From NCBI GenBank assembly GCA_014804795.1, contig JAAUZC010000023.1, positions 124,001-188,000 of the forward strand: 64,000 nt of DNA, given 5' to 3'. Of the stretch, positions 26,270 through 35,238 are shown in pieces (the stretch's first letter is position 1; each line of letters starts with the position of its first letter). The DNA is from Lachnospiraceae bacterium. GTDB lineage: Bacteria; Bacillota; Clostridia; Lachnospirales; Lachnospiraceae. The notes below the pieces were generated by a model. The model searched no databases and was not told where the DNA came from. It worked only from the letters and a program-made list of their open reading frames with translations. The position numbers and the translations under genes were made by a program.

Positions 26270-26436
26270 CTATTGCACGCATGGAGATATTCAAACTCAA
26301 AACATAAGAATACAAAAATGCAGCAAATGATAAACTGTCATAAAACAACAAGCAATCCAAATTCCAACAGCAAAACAAGTCTTGTATACCATCAGCATAC
26401 TTACAAACCTGTGATTCACTATCTGAAAAATCTGAA

Positions 26437-26451
26437 TTACTTATTAATCAT
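26437..26451 (-). CDS. Four-codon leader ORF of the ABC-F gene
   Basis: An ATG with GAGAGGTG (26457-26464) five bases upstream encodes Met-Ile-Asn-Lys followed by TAA. It lies about 24 bases after the predicted transcription start and 170 bases before the leader terminator. Short upstream ORFs in this place let antibiotic-stalled ribosomes prevent termination in known ABC-F genes. The function is inferred from layout. Confidence 0.6.
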   Translation of the reverse strand: MINK

Positions 26452-26481
26452 TGCCGCACCTCTCTTTTCATTATTGCTGTC

Positions 26482-26510
26482 ATTTTATCATGCGTTCAAC
26501 AGCCCGTCAA
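26482..26510 (-). promoter_or_regulatory. Promoter of the ABC-F gene
   Basis: Minus-strand -35 TTGACG (26505-26510) and -10 TAAAAT (26482-26487) separated by 17 bases, a near-consensus vegetative sigma promoter. The predicted start is near 26475. It lies 282 bases before the ABC-F start codon. Confidence 0.8.
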
Positions 26511-26556
26511 GAATCAATTTCCGTTTACCTGTGTCTGCATATTTTCAATAAATCAC

Positions 26557-26586
26557 TTGATAAATATGGTGAAATCAGGATATAAT
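26557..26586 (+). promoter_or_regulatory. Promoter of the DUF4143 ATPase gene
   Basis: TTGATA (26557-26562), 18-base spacer and TATAAT (26581-26586). An inverted repeat ATACAA/TTGTAT starts within the -10 box and could be an operator. The start codon lies 48 bases downstream. Confidence 0.75.
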
Positions 26587-26633
26587 ACAAAAAGAGAATT
26601 GTATTCCTTATTTGTATAAACTGGAGGCCCTTT

Positions 26634-27848
26634 ATGTATATTAACCGTGCCATAGAGTCTAAATTAAAATATCTGGCCCGGCATTTTCCTGTTGTTATCG
26701 TCTGTGGAGCCAGGCAGGTTGGAAAAACAACTCTGTTAAATCAAATAAAAAAAGAAAATGAAAATATCCAATACGTAACACTTGATTATCCCAGAATAAG
26801 AAGTCTCGCAAAAGAGGATCCGGAATTATTTTTACAGCAGTATCCTGCACCTCTTATCATTGATGAAATACAATATGCGCCCGAATTACTGTCTTATATA
26901 AAAATACGGGTAGATAATAGCGGACAAAACGGCATGTATTATCTGACCGGTTCACAAATGTTTTATATGATGAAAAATATCAGTGAGTCTCTGGCCGGCA
27001 GGGTCAGCGTTTTATCTATGTATTCGCTGTCCCGGGCGGAAATTGAGGGACGAAATTCTGTACCTTTTTTGCCCGATAATATTAAGACAACAGAATCAAC
27101 GGATACCATCACAGATATTTTTGAAAAAATATACCGGGGCGGAATGCCCCGCATGATAACAGATCAGGAATTATCACCGGAAGACTATTTCGGTGCATAT
27201 ATGCAAACCTATTTGGAACGTGATATCCGTAATCTCATCGCTATAAAAAATGAAAACAAATTTTTAAAATTTATATCCTGCACTGCGGCAAGAACAAGCC
27301 AGGAAGTCAATCTTACGGATATTGCGAAAGATGTGGAAATTGACCGTAATACGGCAAACGCATGGCTGTCGATATTAGTATCATCGGGACTTGTTTATTT
27401 ATTGCATCCTTATTCACGAAATACGATCAAACGAATCATCAAACGCCCCAAACTGTATTTTATGGATACAGGACTTGCATGTTACCTCAGTATGTGGAAT
27501 AATCCAAGAGCCTTGGAACTATCTGCTATGGCCGGAGCGATGTTTGAAAACTATGTCGTATCCGAAATTATAAAAAGCTATGCAAATCAGGGGATTGATA
27601 CAAGAAGCCGCCTCTGTTATTACAGAGACAATAATGGGAAAGAAATTGATTTAATCATTCTGGAAAATGGGAAATTATATCCTATAGAAATCAAAAAAAG
27701 TGCTGATCCGGGAAAAATTGCGCTGAAAAATTTCAGTGTATTAAATCATCTGCCTGAAGATATCGGCGCGGGAGCCATTATCTGTATGACCCCGATGGTC
27801 ATTCCGCTTAATGATAACAATAAGTTGGTTCCGATAAAGTGTATTTGA
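26634..27848 (+). CDS. AAA-type ATPase with DUF4143 C-terminus (copy 1)
   Basis: A 404-residue protein of the Archaeal-ATPase-like/DUF4143 group. The Walker A is GARQVGKTT (about residues 25-33) and Walker B ends LIIDEIQYAPE. A sensor YYLTGSQ is followed by a C-terminal nuclease-like fold with the YRDNNGKEIDLIILENGKLYPIEIKKS motif (E-D...E-K pattern of PD-(D/E)XK proteins). The family is very common in gut anaerobes but has no established function. TGGAGG lies nine bases upstream of the ATG. Two more distant copies lie at 29432 and 42167. Confidence 0.88.
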   Translation: MYINRAIESKLKYLARHFPVVIVCGARQVGKTTLLNQIKKENENIQYVTLDYPRIRSLAKEDPELFLQQYPAPLIIDEIQYAPELLSYIKIRVDNSGQNGMYYLTGSQMFYMMKNISESLAGRVSVLSMYSLSRAEIEGRNSVPFLPDNIKTTESTDTITDIFEKIYRGGMPRMITDQELSPEDYFGAYMQTYLERDIRNLIAIKNENKFLKFISCTAARTSQEVNLTDIAKDVEIDRNTANAWLSILVSSGLVYLLHPYSRNTIKRIIKRPKLYFMDTGLACYLSMWNNPRALELSAMAGAMFENYVVSEIIKSYANQGIDTRSRLCYYRDNNGKEIDLIILENGKLYPIEIKKSADPGKIALKNFSVLNHLPEDIGAGAIICMTPMVIPLNDNNKLVPIKCI

Positions 27849-27876
27849 CAAAATATTTTTATGAAAGGAAGATCAT

Positions 27877-28890
27877 ATGCAGTTTTCTTATTTAGAAGTA
27901 ATACCGAATGAATGGAATAAGCTCCTTGTCATCGGAAAAACCATAGAAAGAGATCATGAAAAATATCATATTATCGGCATGAGCCTGGGAAAAGAGGCCT
28001 CGCTTTATATCCTTGAGCCCTTTTCGGAACCGGATTATTTAAAATATAAACAAAAAGCGCACCGCAATCACCGGGCACAATTAAAAGAGCATGAGGAAAA
28101 GAGACAGACCTACTTACATTGCAGCGAAGTCCGGCTGGGCGATAAGCACTTAAAAGTACAAGGCGGGAATGGTTCTCCTTTAAAATATTCCGAACAGGAT
28201 TACAGAACAATTACTCTTTTTATTGATATGATGCGCGCCGGATGGGTTGTTCCGGATTGGTTAAGAGAAGAAGAATGGGATAATCTGCAGCTTGTAACCC
28301 TGCATATTGCAGATATAAAAAGACTGCCCAAATATTTACCGGAAATGCCCATCACCATAAAGCACAGGCCTGATCCTATCCGACATATCATCGAAAAAAC
28401 CGTTATGCTGACTGTCGGAAAGAGACGCTCTTTTCACTTTACAGACCATAGTGGGGATGAGGTATGGTGTCATATCAACCGTGTGACCCTGATCGATGTC
28501 TGGAAGGATACAGAAGAGCAGTTTAACGATCCCAAATATCTTAAAAAAGTGCCGCCGGAACGACTGCAGGAAATAAAAGAGAATTGTCATAAAGCGTTGG
28601 AGCAAAGCTGTCCGGAAGGAATGTGCTATATAGGGATAGAATATGAATGCAGCAAAGATTTTAATTTGCAGTTTTACACAAAAGAATATTTAAAATCTTA
28701 CCCCGAAAGCCATAACGGAAGCGCTATATTCCTGATGATGCGCCTAAAGCCCGATCAGGAGACCGGAACGCATGGCCTGCCTTTAAAAGGTTATGTAATA
28801 CAGACTCCTGTCTCTCCTGATACAGTGAAGATTCCGGCGGAATTGTTTTTATATTTTGAAAAGCCGCTGGATTGGGTAGAACAGATTTAG
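27877..28890 (+). CDS. Uncharacterised protein, no recognised domain
   Basis: A 337-residue soluble protein that I do not recognise. It has no signal peptide or membrane helix. A basic, charged stretch (KYKQKAHRNHRAQLKEHEEKR) follows residue 55, and the middle contains TVGKRRSFHFTDHSGDEVWCHINRV, which could be a beta-rich ligand or nucleic-acid surface. Its GAAAGGA Shine-Dalgarno lies 28 bases after the upstream ATPase stop codon, so it is probably cotranscribed with it. It is followed by the DJ-1 gene. Confidence 0.72.
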   Translation: MQFSYLEVIPNEWNKLLVIGKTIERDHEKYHIIGMSLGKEASLYILEPFSEPDYLKYKQKAHRNHRAQLKEHEEKRQTYLHCSEVRLGDKHLKVQGGNGSPLKYSEQDYRTITLFIDMMRAGWVVPDWLREEEWDNLQLVTLHIADIKRLPKYLPEMPITIKHRPDPIRHIIEKTVMLTVGKRRSFHFTDHSGDEVWCHINRVTLIDVWKDTEEQFNDPKYLKKVPPERLQEIKENCHKALEQSCPEGMCYIGIEYECSKDFNLQFYTKEYLKSYPESHNGSAIFLMMRLKPDQETGTHGLPLKGYVIQTPVSPDTVKIPAELFLYFEKPLDWVEQI

Positions 28891-28913
28891 AAAAACTATG
28901 GAGAAGATTATTC

Positions 28914-29429
28914 ATGAAAGATATCGTTTTACTATACAATGACTGCTGTATTTACGAAATTGTTATTTTAAATTATTTCCTTAAAGTTACGGGCAGTGAC
29001 CTTGTCTTTTGCTCATTAGACGGAGAAAAAATCACTGCTACAGAAGGCTATTCCATCCAGCCCGACACCGCGCTGAAAGATATCGATTTATCCGAAATCC
29101 GAAGCTTTATCATTCCGGGCGGTGATATCTCCAATATCGATCAGGATATCATATATGACTGCCTGAAAACGCTGCACAGCAAAAATATCCTGATCGCAGG
29201 CATCTGCGCGGGCGTGGATGTTCTCGATAAGGCAGGTTTATTGGAAGAAATCCGTTCAGTTCATATAGAAGAATATGACTGCATTCTGGATAATAATATC
29301 CTTACCGCCAGAGCCAATGCCTATGTTGACTTTGCGATAGAAGCAGCAAAGGCTCTGGATTTATTTGAAGATGAGGCCGACCTGCAGGAAACGATAGCCT
29401 TCTGGAAAGAGTTTAAGCGGGCTCTTTAA
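28914..29429 (+). CDS. DJ-1/PfpI-family protein
   Basis: A 171-residue DJ-1/PfpI superfamily protein. The nucleophile elbow is AGICAGVDVL, with Cys at about residue 100, and the upstream PGGDIS loop is present. The family includes glyoxalases, deglycases, chaperones and transcriptional-regulator domains; no helix-turn-helix is seen here. The ATG at 28914 has GGAGAAG seven bases upstream and lies 24 bases after the previous stop codon, so it belongs to the same plus-strand operon. The next gene converges on it two bases away. Confidence 0.84.
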   Translation: MKDIVLLYNDCCIYEIVILNYFLKVTGSDLVFCSLDGEKITATEGYSIQPDTALKDIDLSEIRSFIIPGGDISNIDQDIIYDCLKTLHSKNILIAGICAGVDVLDKAGLLEEIRSVHIEEYDCILDNNILTARANAYVDFAIEAAKALDLFEDEADLQETIAFWKEFKRAL

Positions 29430-29431
29430 CT

Positions 29432-30643
29432 TTAAAACTCTTTACTTAACAAAAACTCTGCTACATGCATTGTTTTAATTCCCTCATAATTTCCGCCTGC
29501 AAATTCATCTGTGCGGAGTATATATTTAGGATAATTATCATGAATCCCCAGAAGTCTATCGTACTCTCTTTTTTCTGTCTGCTCAGAATTTATCTGTTGT
29601 GTCACTTGCACATAAAGCTTCTCATTCAGGCGAACTGCTACAAAATCAATCTCATTAGCACCGGTTTTTCCAACATACACCTGATATCCTCTGCGGCACA
29701 ATTCTAAATATACAACATTTTCAAGACTCGCTGCCACAGTATCCGCATGATATCCCAACACACTGTACCTTAATGCAGTATCTGCAAGGTAAAATTTTTC
29801 CTGTGTTTTTAATATTTCTTTTCCATGTAAATCATATCTCGAACAACGATGTAACAGATAAGCTTTTTCCAGTTTCTCAAGATAACCGTAAACTGTTTCA
29901 TTATCCAATGCTCTCTTCTCTGATTTCAAATAATCAGAAATGGACTTTGCCGAAAATGTATTGCCCACATTATTGAAAATATATTTTACAACACGTTCTA
30001 ACTGGTCAACTTTTCTTATCTGATTACGTTTTACAACATCAGAAAAAATCGTCGAATTATAAATGTCCTTTACAATTGTATACACTTCATCTTCGTTATA
30101 TTCCTGTAAATGTGTTGCCGGAAATCCCCCAAGACGAATATAATCTGCCAGCTCTGATCTCACATCATCTACTGTTGTATATTGTTTTTTAAAAGTAAGA
30201 TATTCCTCAAAGGATAATGTATAAATGCGAAATGCGACATATCTCCCGGTAAGATAGGTCGAAATCTCTGATGACATCATACGTGAATTAGAACCTGTTA
30301 CATACAGGTCTACATCATAATCGGATGCCAAAGAATTTACTACCTTTTCCCACCCCTTGATTTCCTGCACCTCATCAAAAAAGAAGTAAGTCCTTTTTCC
30401 TTCGCAAAGCTTTTTCTTTATTTCTTCATACATCTGCTTTGCGGTCATATCGTCGTATTCCATAGAATCAAAACGATAACTCACAATCTGATCTTCTTCT
30501 ATTTCTTTTTCTGACCGCAATTTTTCCATGATCATTTTTAATATGGTTGATTTTCCACATCTGCGCACGCCTGTAAGAATTTTTACAAACGGACTATCTG
30601 CATATGCCATAATTTTATCTACGTAAGCCGGTCTGTAAATCAT
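29432..30643 (-). CDS. AAA-type ATPase with DUF4143 C-terminus (copy 2)
   Basis: About 403 residues with Walker A GVRRCGKST, Walker B YFFFDEVQEIKGW, sensor YVTGSNS, and the C-terminal segment KTGANEIDFVAVRLNEKLYVQVTQQI. The Glu/Asp and terminal Q-V-T-Q pattern differs from the E-I-K-K of copy 1. The ATG at 30643 has GGAGGT seven bases upstream. The promoter and a 22-base palindrome are immediately upstream, suggesting repression or autoregulation. It is convergent with the DJ-1 gene. Confidence 0.87.
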   Translation of the reverse strand: MIYRPAYVDKIMAYADSPFVKILTGVRRCGKSTILKMIMEKLRSEKEIEEDQIVSYRFDSMEYDDMTAKQMYEEIKKKLCEGKRTYFFFDEVQEIKGWEKVVNSLASDYDVDLYVTGSNSRMMSSEISTYLTGRYVAFRIYTLSFEEYLTFKKQYTTVDDVRSELADYIRLGGFPATHLQEYNEDEVYTIVKDIYNSTIFSDVVKRNQIRKVDQLERVVKYIFNNVGNTFSAKSISDYLKSEKRALDNETVYGYLEKLEKAYLLHRCSRYDLHGKEILKTQEKFYLADTALRYSVLGYHADTVAASLENVVYLELCRRGYQVYVGKTGANEIDFVAVRLNEKLYVQVTQQINSEQTEKREYDRLLGIHDNYPKYILRTDEFAGGNYEGIKTMHVAEFLLSKEF

Positions 30644-30666
30644 CTTAAGCACCTCCTGATGCAGAT

Positions 30667-30695
30667 AGTATACCGCAAATTTTAATATTTATCAA
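30667..30695 (-). promoter_or_regulatory. Promoter of DUF4143 copy 2
   Basis: Minus-strand -35 TTGATA (30690-30695), 17-base spacer and -10 TATACT (30667-30672). The -10 follows directly after TTTGCGGT, a half-site of the adjacent palindrome, so an operator may overlap the promoter. Confidence 0.8.
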
Positions 30696-30698
30696 TAT

Positions 30699-30720
30699 TT
30701 TTGCGGTTATAACCGCAAAA
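30699..30720. promoter_or_regulatory. 22-base perfect palindrome upstream of the -35 box (operator candidate)
   Basis: TTTTGCGG, six bases, CCGCAAAA (30699-30720), a perfect palindrome four bases upstream of the -35. A further half-site TTTGCGG overlaps the spacer/-10. The minus strand has no T run after it, so it is unlikely to terminate the upstream ABC gene. Confidence 0.6.
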
Positions 30721-30724
30721 GTTT

Positions 30725-31363
30725 TTAATTTTTTCGCAAACACCCATCTTCCATCTCATAAACTTCATCACACAACTCTACCATATCTTCCTTATGATGG
30801 CTTGCCAGTAAAATGGTGGTGCCCTCCTCCTTTAATTGCAGGAAAAGCTTTCTGATCTCGGATGCGCCCTCTCTGTCAAGCCCGTTCATCGGCTCATCCA
30901 GTATCAATAATTTTGGATGTTCCATGATCGCCTGTGCGATGCCGAGCCTCTGCCGCATACCAAGAGAATATTTTTTCACCTTTTTCCTGCTGTCCGGATC
31001 GAGCCCCACTGTCTCCATGCTCTTTCGGATTTCCTCTTTTCCGATCTGTTTTTTAATGCCGGCAAGATACTCCAGATTTTTATAACCGCTGAATCCCCCT
31101 AAAAAGCCGGGCGTTTCAATGATAATACCGATATCTTCGGCAAAATCCGTATCCTTTCCGATCTCTTTCCCATTCACAAAAATTTTACCTGCCGTAGGTT
31201 TTAAAAAACCAATGATCATCTTAAACAGCACTGTTTTCCCGGAACCGTTTCTGCCTGCTATTCCGTATATTTTACCGCGTTCCAGAAACAGCGACACTTC
31301 CCTGACTGCCGTCTCATCCCCGAATTTTTTACTTACATTTTTAATCTCTGCTATATATTCCAT
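30725..31363 (-). CDS. ABC transporter ATP-binding protein
   Basis: A 212-residue ATPase subunit with Walker A GRNGSGKT, Q-loop region IIIETPGFLGG, signature YSLGMRQRLG and Walker B LLILDEPMNGLD. The short form and GMRQR signature resemble the ATPases of antimicrobial-peptide and lantibiotic-immunity exporters. Three membrane proteins and a lipoprotein encoded upstream on the same strand (31552-35027) are probable partners. About 190 bases without an ORF separate it from the first membrane-protein gene. GGGAG precedes the ATG. Confidence 0.9.
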   Translation of the reverse strand: MEYIAEIKNVSKKFGDETAVREVSLFLERGKIYGIAGRNGSGKTVLFKMIIGFLKPTAGKIFVNGKEIGKDTDFAEDIGIIIETPGFLGGFSGYKNLEYLAGIKKQIGKEEIRKSMETVGLDPDSRKKVKKYSLGMRQRLGIAQAIMEHPKLLILDEPMNGLDREGASEIRKLFLQLKEEGTTILLASHHKEDMVELCDEVYEMEDGCLRKN

Positions 31364-31551
31364 GCCGAATCTTCTCCCTTTTTCTTTTTATTCCGCATTG
31401 TTTCTATAAATAAAGTCATACAATGATGTCCGTATCAAAAAATGCCATACGGATTGCTTCGTGCTGCGCACTCCCACACCCCTGTCCAATATTCGGATAT
31501 CGTGGAGACATACGCCCCACTTTTATCCTCATATCAGGGCGGGTCATTAAG

Positions 31552-32199
31552 TCATAAAATAAAATTATCCTTCCTCTCCAGCAATACCCCGCCCAACTTC
31601 CAGATCACTATGATCATCAGGCACTGCAGCAACATCACCGCCGCCGGAGAAAAACCGTAAGTCTTCTCCACTCTGGTACTCTGCACATACATACCCCAGT
31701 TTCCGAACATAAACTTTGACAGATCCCACCTGTAAAATCCGACCGTATAAGTTGACACTTCTGTCACAAACAAAAATGCAGGCGCCGGCTCCCTAAAAGC
31801 TGTCAGGTCAAGCAGGCAGAATATGCTTGCCAATGTCATCATATGAACCAGCCACAAAAACAGGATCAATACTTCTTCCATCCCCTGCACTCCCGATATA
31901 TGCAGAAAAAAATCCAGTCCTTTCATGCAAAATGCATAGCAGAAACATCCGGCCATCCCCACCGGAAACAGATTCCAAAACTGCGCATTCCACCAGCTTT
32001 TCCTTCCGCCCAGACGCGCTGTCTCAAGCAGAAAGATCTGCCGCCTGCGGCTTAGATAAACTCCTGTTATAAACAGGATCACCGCTATGCCCATAAGCCA
32101 CCGCCCCAACGGGATCAGCGGAATCACTCCGGAATACATGCTTCCCCAGGCAGGAAATTCAACTCCCGCAAGATAATCATACACAAACCCTTCGCTCAT
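31552..32199 (-). CDS. Membrane protein of the ABC cluster
   Basis: A 215-residue hydrophobic protein with about six predicted helices (for example WLMGIAVILFITGVYLS and EVLILFLWLVHMMTLASIFCLL). I recognise no family signature. By position between an ABC ATPase gene and two other permease-like genes, it is likely a permease subunit. GAGAGGAT immediately precedes the ATG. Confidence 0.7.
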   Translation of the reverse strand: MSEGFVYDYLAGVEFPAWGSMYSGVIPLIPLGRWLMGIAVILFITGVYLSRRRQIFLLETARLGGRKSWWNAQFWNLFPVGMAGCFCYAFCMKGLDFFLHISGVQGMEEVLILFLWLVHMMTLASIFCLLDLTAFREPAPAFLFVTEVSTYTVGFYRWDLSKFMFGNWGMYVQSTRVEKTYGFSPAAVMLLQCLMIIVIWKLGGVLLERKDNFIL

Positions 32200-32228
32200 A
32201 TCCTCTCTCCCTGCTCACGCCTCCCAGC

Positions 32229-33068
32229 CTATTGATTGTGAAAGTCAACCTTGTCGATAAAGCGGCATTCCACTGCTACAAGCACCGCCGCAAATACAAT
32301 CATGATCACCACCGGCCGCGCCAGATGTACCCCTCCGGAATCTATAAAATTTCCGGGACATGCATATGACATCAGAGCCAGCCCGGTACGCCCCAAAAAG
32401 AGCAGTCCGTATCCGCTCATATGCACGGTAAAAGCGATAACGGCTCCCCAGATACCGCCCAACAGCAGATTGCATGTATACAAAATAATCCCCATCAGAA
32501 CAAGATACAAAAAGAAGCACAACGCTGTCGCCGCAAAAGCCTGAGGTACATTCATCCGGTGCATCATGTTCTTCTGCAAAAAGGCAATCCTGTATTCTCC
32601 GCTCATATCCGTATGAAGATCCTTTGACAGCGTATAGACCGGATAGCTCCACATCTTTCCAATAAATCCGTAAGGAAGAGACGAGAGCACCATAGGAAGC
32701 GCCACCGCCGCCGTATAAAACACCGCCTGTACTGAAATATAGAAGACCATGGCAAAGTTCCAGTCCCTTTTTTTCGTACGATACAGACAATAGCAGGTAT
32801 TTCCATTGACAAAGGGCGCATCGGAAATAATAAGAAACCACCCAAGCACCAGGAACATCATGCTTCCGCCTTCATGTTCCACCACCGGAAAGGCTTCCAG
32901 AATATTCACCGGTTCCCCTGTACTTATCACATAATCCAGAAAATTTCTCAGCCAGAAAAACGGCACTGCCATCCCCATCAGGAAACCCATTATGACACGC
33001 TTGTCACTCCACTCATACAAAAGCAGACTTCTTGTTAAATATAAAATACTCTGTAATCTTTTCAACAT
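32229..33068 (-). CDS. Membrane protein of the ABC cluster (ABC-2-like permease)
   Basis: A 279-residue polytopic protein with about six helices, including VIMGFLMGMAVPFFWLRNFL and ALCFFLYLVLMGIILYTC. The long extracytoplasmic loop after the third helix and the overall layout resemble ABC-2 permeases. Its start overlaps the end of the next gene (33062) by seven bases, so the two are translationally coupled. Confidence 0.72.
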   Translation of the reverse strand: MLKRLQSILYLTRSLLLYEWSDKRVIMGFLMGMAVPFFWLRNFLDYVISTGEPVNILEAFPVVEHEGGSMMFLVLGWFLIISDAPFVNGNTCYCLYRTKKRDWNFAMVFYISVQAVFYTAAVALPMVLSSLPYGFIGKMWSYPVYTLSKDLHTDMSGEYRIAFLQKNMMHRMNVPQAFAATALCFFLYLVLMGIILYTCNLLLGGIWGAVIAFTVHMSGYGLLFLGRTGLALMSYACPGNFIDSGGVHLARPVVIMIVFAAVLVAVECRFIDKVDFHNQ

Positions 33069-33826
33069 TTTCCCTCCTGCTTTATCCCTTTATAGATCAC
33101 CGGAATGGTAATACCGATATAAAGCAGATTGATCAGAACCGCCAACGGATAATCACCATGCGCAACATCATCCCCCGACAGCAGGTGCACCGGGTTAAAC
33201 GGCTTATATCCGATAAAGAGCCACAGCGTATCGTACAGGATAAACGGCGCCAGCAGACCAACATATCGGTTCGGGATCCACACCGCAAAGGCAAATCCGA
33301 CTAACGCCCATAATACGCCGAACAGAAAGCCGAGAAGTATCTTCCCGCCGACTACATACCAGTCGCCGTACTTTACGATCGCCTCAATGATCTTTGAACC
33401 GAAAAGAATATCCTTATCCGAACCTGTCGGCATTCCTTGAGCACCGCCGATATAGACGATCAGACAGACTGCCGTGATCGGCACCGCAGTCATCATCCCG
33501 CCGGAAAATGCCACTGTCGCGGCTCTCACTTTCATAAAATCCGCAAAGCCTGTCCGATACAGGATCATACGCAGATAACCGCTGTTATGTTCCTCACAGA
33601 ACACCGTCGCGTAGGCCAGCACCGGAAAAATTGCCGCAAAAGGTGAAAATCCCGATGCATGAAAAACATTTCCATAGCCGAACAGATAACTTCTGGTGCC
33701 GTCCAGAGGCGTATCCAACACTGCCGGCGGCAGCAAAATAATAAGTATAAGCACAATTCCCACAAAAAATCCCGGATTGATGATACTTCGCTTCAAATCC
33801 TGTAAGAAAAAACTTTTTCTGCTCAC
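33062..33826 (-). CDS. Membrane protein of the ABC cluster (ABC-2-like permease)
   Basis: A 254-residue protein beginning with a cytoplasmic SRKSFFLQDLKRSIINP segment, then a membrane helix (FFVGIVLILIILLPPAVL) and at least five more. This start-plus-helix pattern is typical of ABC-2 permease subunits. It overlaps the following permease gene and lies 16 bases after the lipoprotein gene, supporting one operon with the ATPase. The exported substrate is unknown. Confidence 0.74.
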   Translation of the reverse strand: MSRKSFFLQDLKRSIINPGFFVGIVLILIILLPPAVLDTPLDGTRSYLFGYGNVFHASGFSPFAAIFPVLAYATVFCEEHNSGYLRMILYRTGFADFMKVRAATVAFSGGMMTAVPITAVCLIVYIGGAQGMPTGSDKDILFGSKIIEAIVKYGDWYVVGGKILLGFLFGVLWALVGFAFAVWIPNRYVGLLAPFILYDTLWLFIGYKPFNPVHLLSGDDVAHGDYPLAVLINLLYIGITIPVIYKGIKQEGKC

Positions 33827-33842
33827 TCCTGTTTATCCCCTT

Positions 33843-35027
33843 TTACTCTGCTTCTATAAGTTCTCCTGTTATGCCGTCAATATAAATGTTCCAGACGGTA
33901 TCCTCATCATGCTCTACAACATAATCTATATGATCTCTCAGCTCCATATGCAGATTCCACATCGGCACAAATCGCGCCTTATCACCTGTAAGTTCCGGAT
34001 AATAAACCAGTTCCACCGTGGTAAACGGTGCCCATTCCCGGCACTGCAGACTGCCGTCTTCAACATAAGCTTTTAAAATCTCCTGCAATTTATCCCAGCT
34101 TATCACTTCACCCTCTTTTTTAGCGGAAACCTGCTCCATACAGAATTCGTACAGATTGATACTCGCAATACCCTCTGCACTTATCCATGCAGATCCATTC
34201 GGATAGATCCGCTCTATATCATGCTGTCCAAAAGAATAGGCAATATTGATGCCGCCCATAACAGGCACAAACCATACTTCATAGCCTGTAAATCCATCTT
34301 TTTCATAACAATATGCTCTGTTAATAAAGACATCTTCTATTCCGAGGGGCGAACACTTTTTTAGAAGGATCTCCTTTGCATCCTGCAGCGAAAATGCGGC
34401 CGCATCTGCTTCCGGATCTTTTATATTAAGTTCCTGTGCATCCTGCTGTACTATTGTAAGATACTTATCTCTCAGCTGTGTATCTTCATAAGTCACATGT
34501 ACTTTCCCACTGAAGATTGCTTTGCGATTTCCGTCCGTCAGCGCAATATAGCTATCATCTCCTATGCTAGCTGTATACACAATACTGCTTTCCTGCCCGA
34601 GCTCCTCATCGATTTTCCTCACCCGCTCCTCTTCTGCTGCCATTTCGTCGAGCATCTTTTGTGTGATATCCTCCACGGTTCCCTGAGGCTCCAGAAACTC
34701 CCGCAGTTTCTCTTCATTTAAGTCGCTGTCTGCCTGGGCCGTAAAAATATTCACGGTCTCCGGAACCGCCTTGATCTCCGCTTCAATTTTCATGCGGTTC
34801 TCGCCGTCCCCTATTACCAGATCGACCATCTCACCGTCTTTCACCTCTGATATCCCGGAAGCTGTTTCTGTTTCTTCCTTTACAATATCTTCCACCGTAC
34901 TTTCCACGTTTCCTTTTGCCCGCAGAATTTCATCGTCATTTGCCGCTTCCGGCGCTTTCTGACAACCTGTTAAAAGAATCAGTGACATAAAAAACGGTAT
35001 CAGTATTTTCATCTTTTTCTTTCTCAT
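33843..35027 (-). CDS. Lipoprotein of unknown function, ABC-cluster first gene
   Basis: A 394-residue lipoprotein: the signal sequence ends in the lipobox LLTGC (Cys at about residue 22), followed by a long soluble region with no membrane segment. Repeated acidic stretches (EIKAVPETV, KMLDEMAAEEERV) are seen, but no recognised domain. As the first gene of the cluster it may be a surface sensor or substrate-binding part of the transporter. The Shine-Dalgarno is weak, and the start codon was kept on the basis of the signal sequence. Confidence 0.8.
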   Translation of the reverse strand: MRKKKMKILIPFFMSLILLTGCQKAPEAANDDEILRAKGNVESTVEDIVKEETETASGISEVKDGEMVDLVIGDGENRMKIEAEIKAVPETVNIFTAQADSDLNEEKLREFLEPQGTVEDITQKMLDEMAAEEERVRKIDEELGQESSIVYTASIGDDSYIALTDGNRKAIFSGKVHVTYEDTQLRDKYLTIVQQDAQELNIKDPEADAAAFSLQDAKEILLKKCSPLGIEDVFINRAYCYEKDGFTGYEVWFVPVMGGINIAYSFGQHDIERIYPNGSAWISAEGIASINLYEFCMEQVSAKKEGEVISWDKLQEILKAYVEDGSLQCREWAPFTTVELVYYPELTGDKARFVPMWNLHMELRDHIDYVVEHDEDTVWNIYIDGITGELIEAE

Positions 35028-35238
35028 GATGTAATTATAACCCTGTCCTTTCTATAAACCTGCAGACTTTTATGTGCGCCTTTTACGCATTACACAGACA
35101 CAAAACCACAAATCTGCCTTTTTTGTAAAACAAAATATATCACACCATTCTTTCACTGCCGAAAAATAGCGAAATTCGCCCATAGTTTTGGCGAAATTTT
35201 ACCTTAAAAATAGTGAACTTTATTCTTTAAATAAAACA

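Noticed and set aside
26634-27848. DUF4143 ATPase as part of a toxin-antitoxin or anti-phage system
   Set aside because: The gene has no partner toxin, nuclease or defence marker nearby; only the ATPase itself is seen.
35028-35040. TATAAT six bases before the lipoprotein ATG as a leaderless promoter
   Set aside because: No -35 is present at suitable distance, and single -10-like sequences are common in AT-rich spacers.
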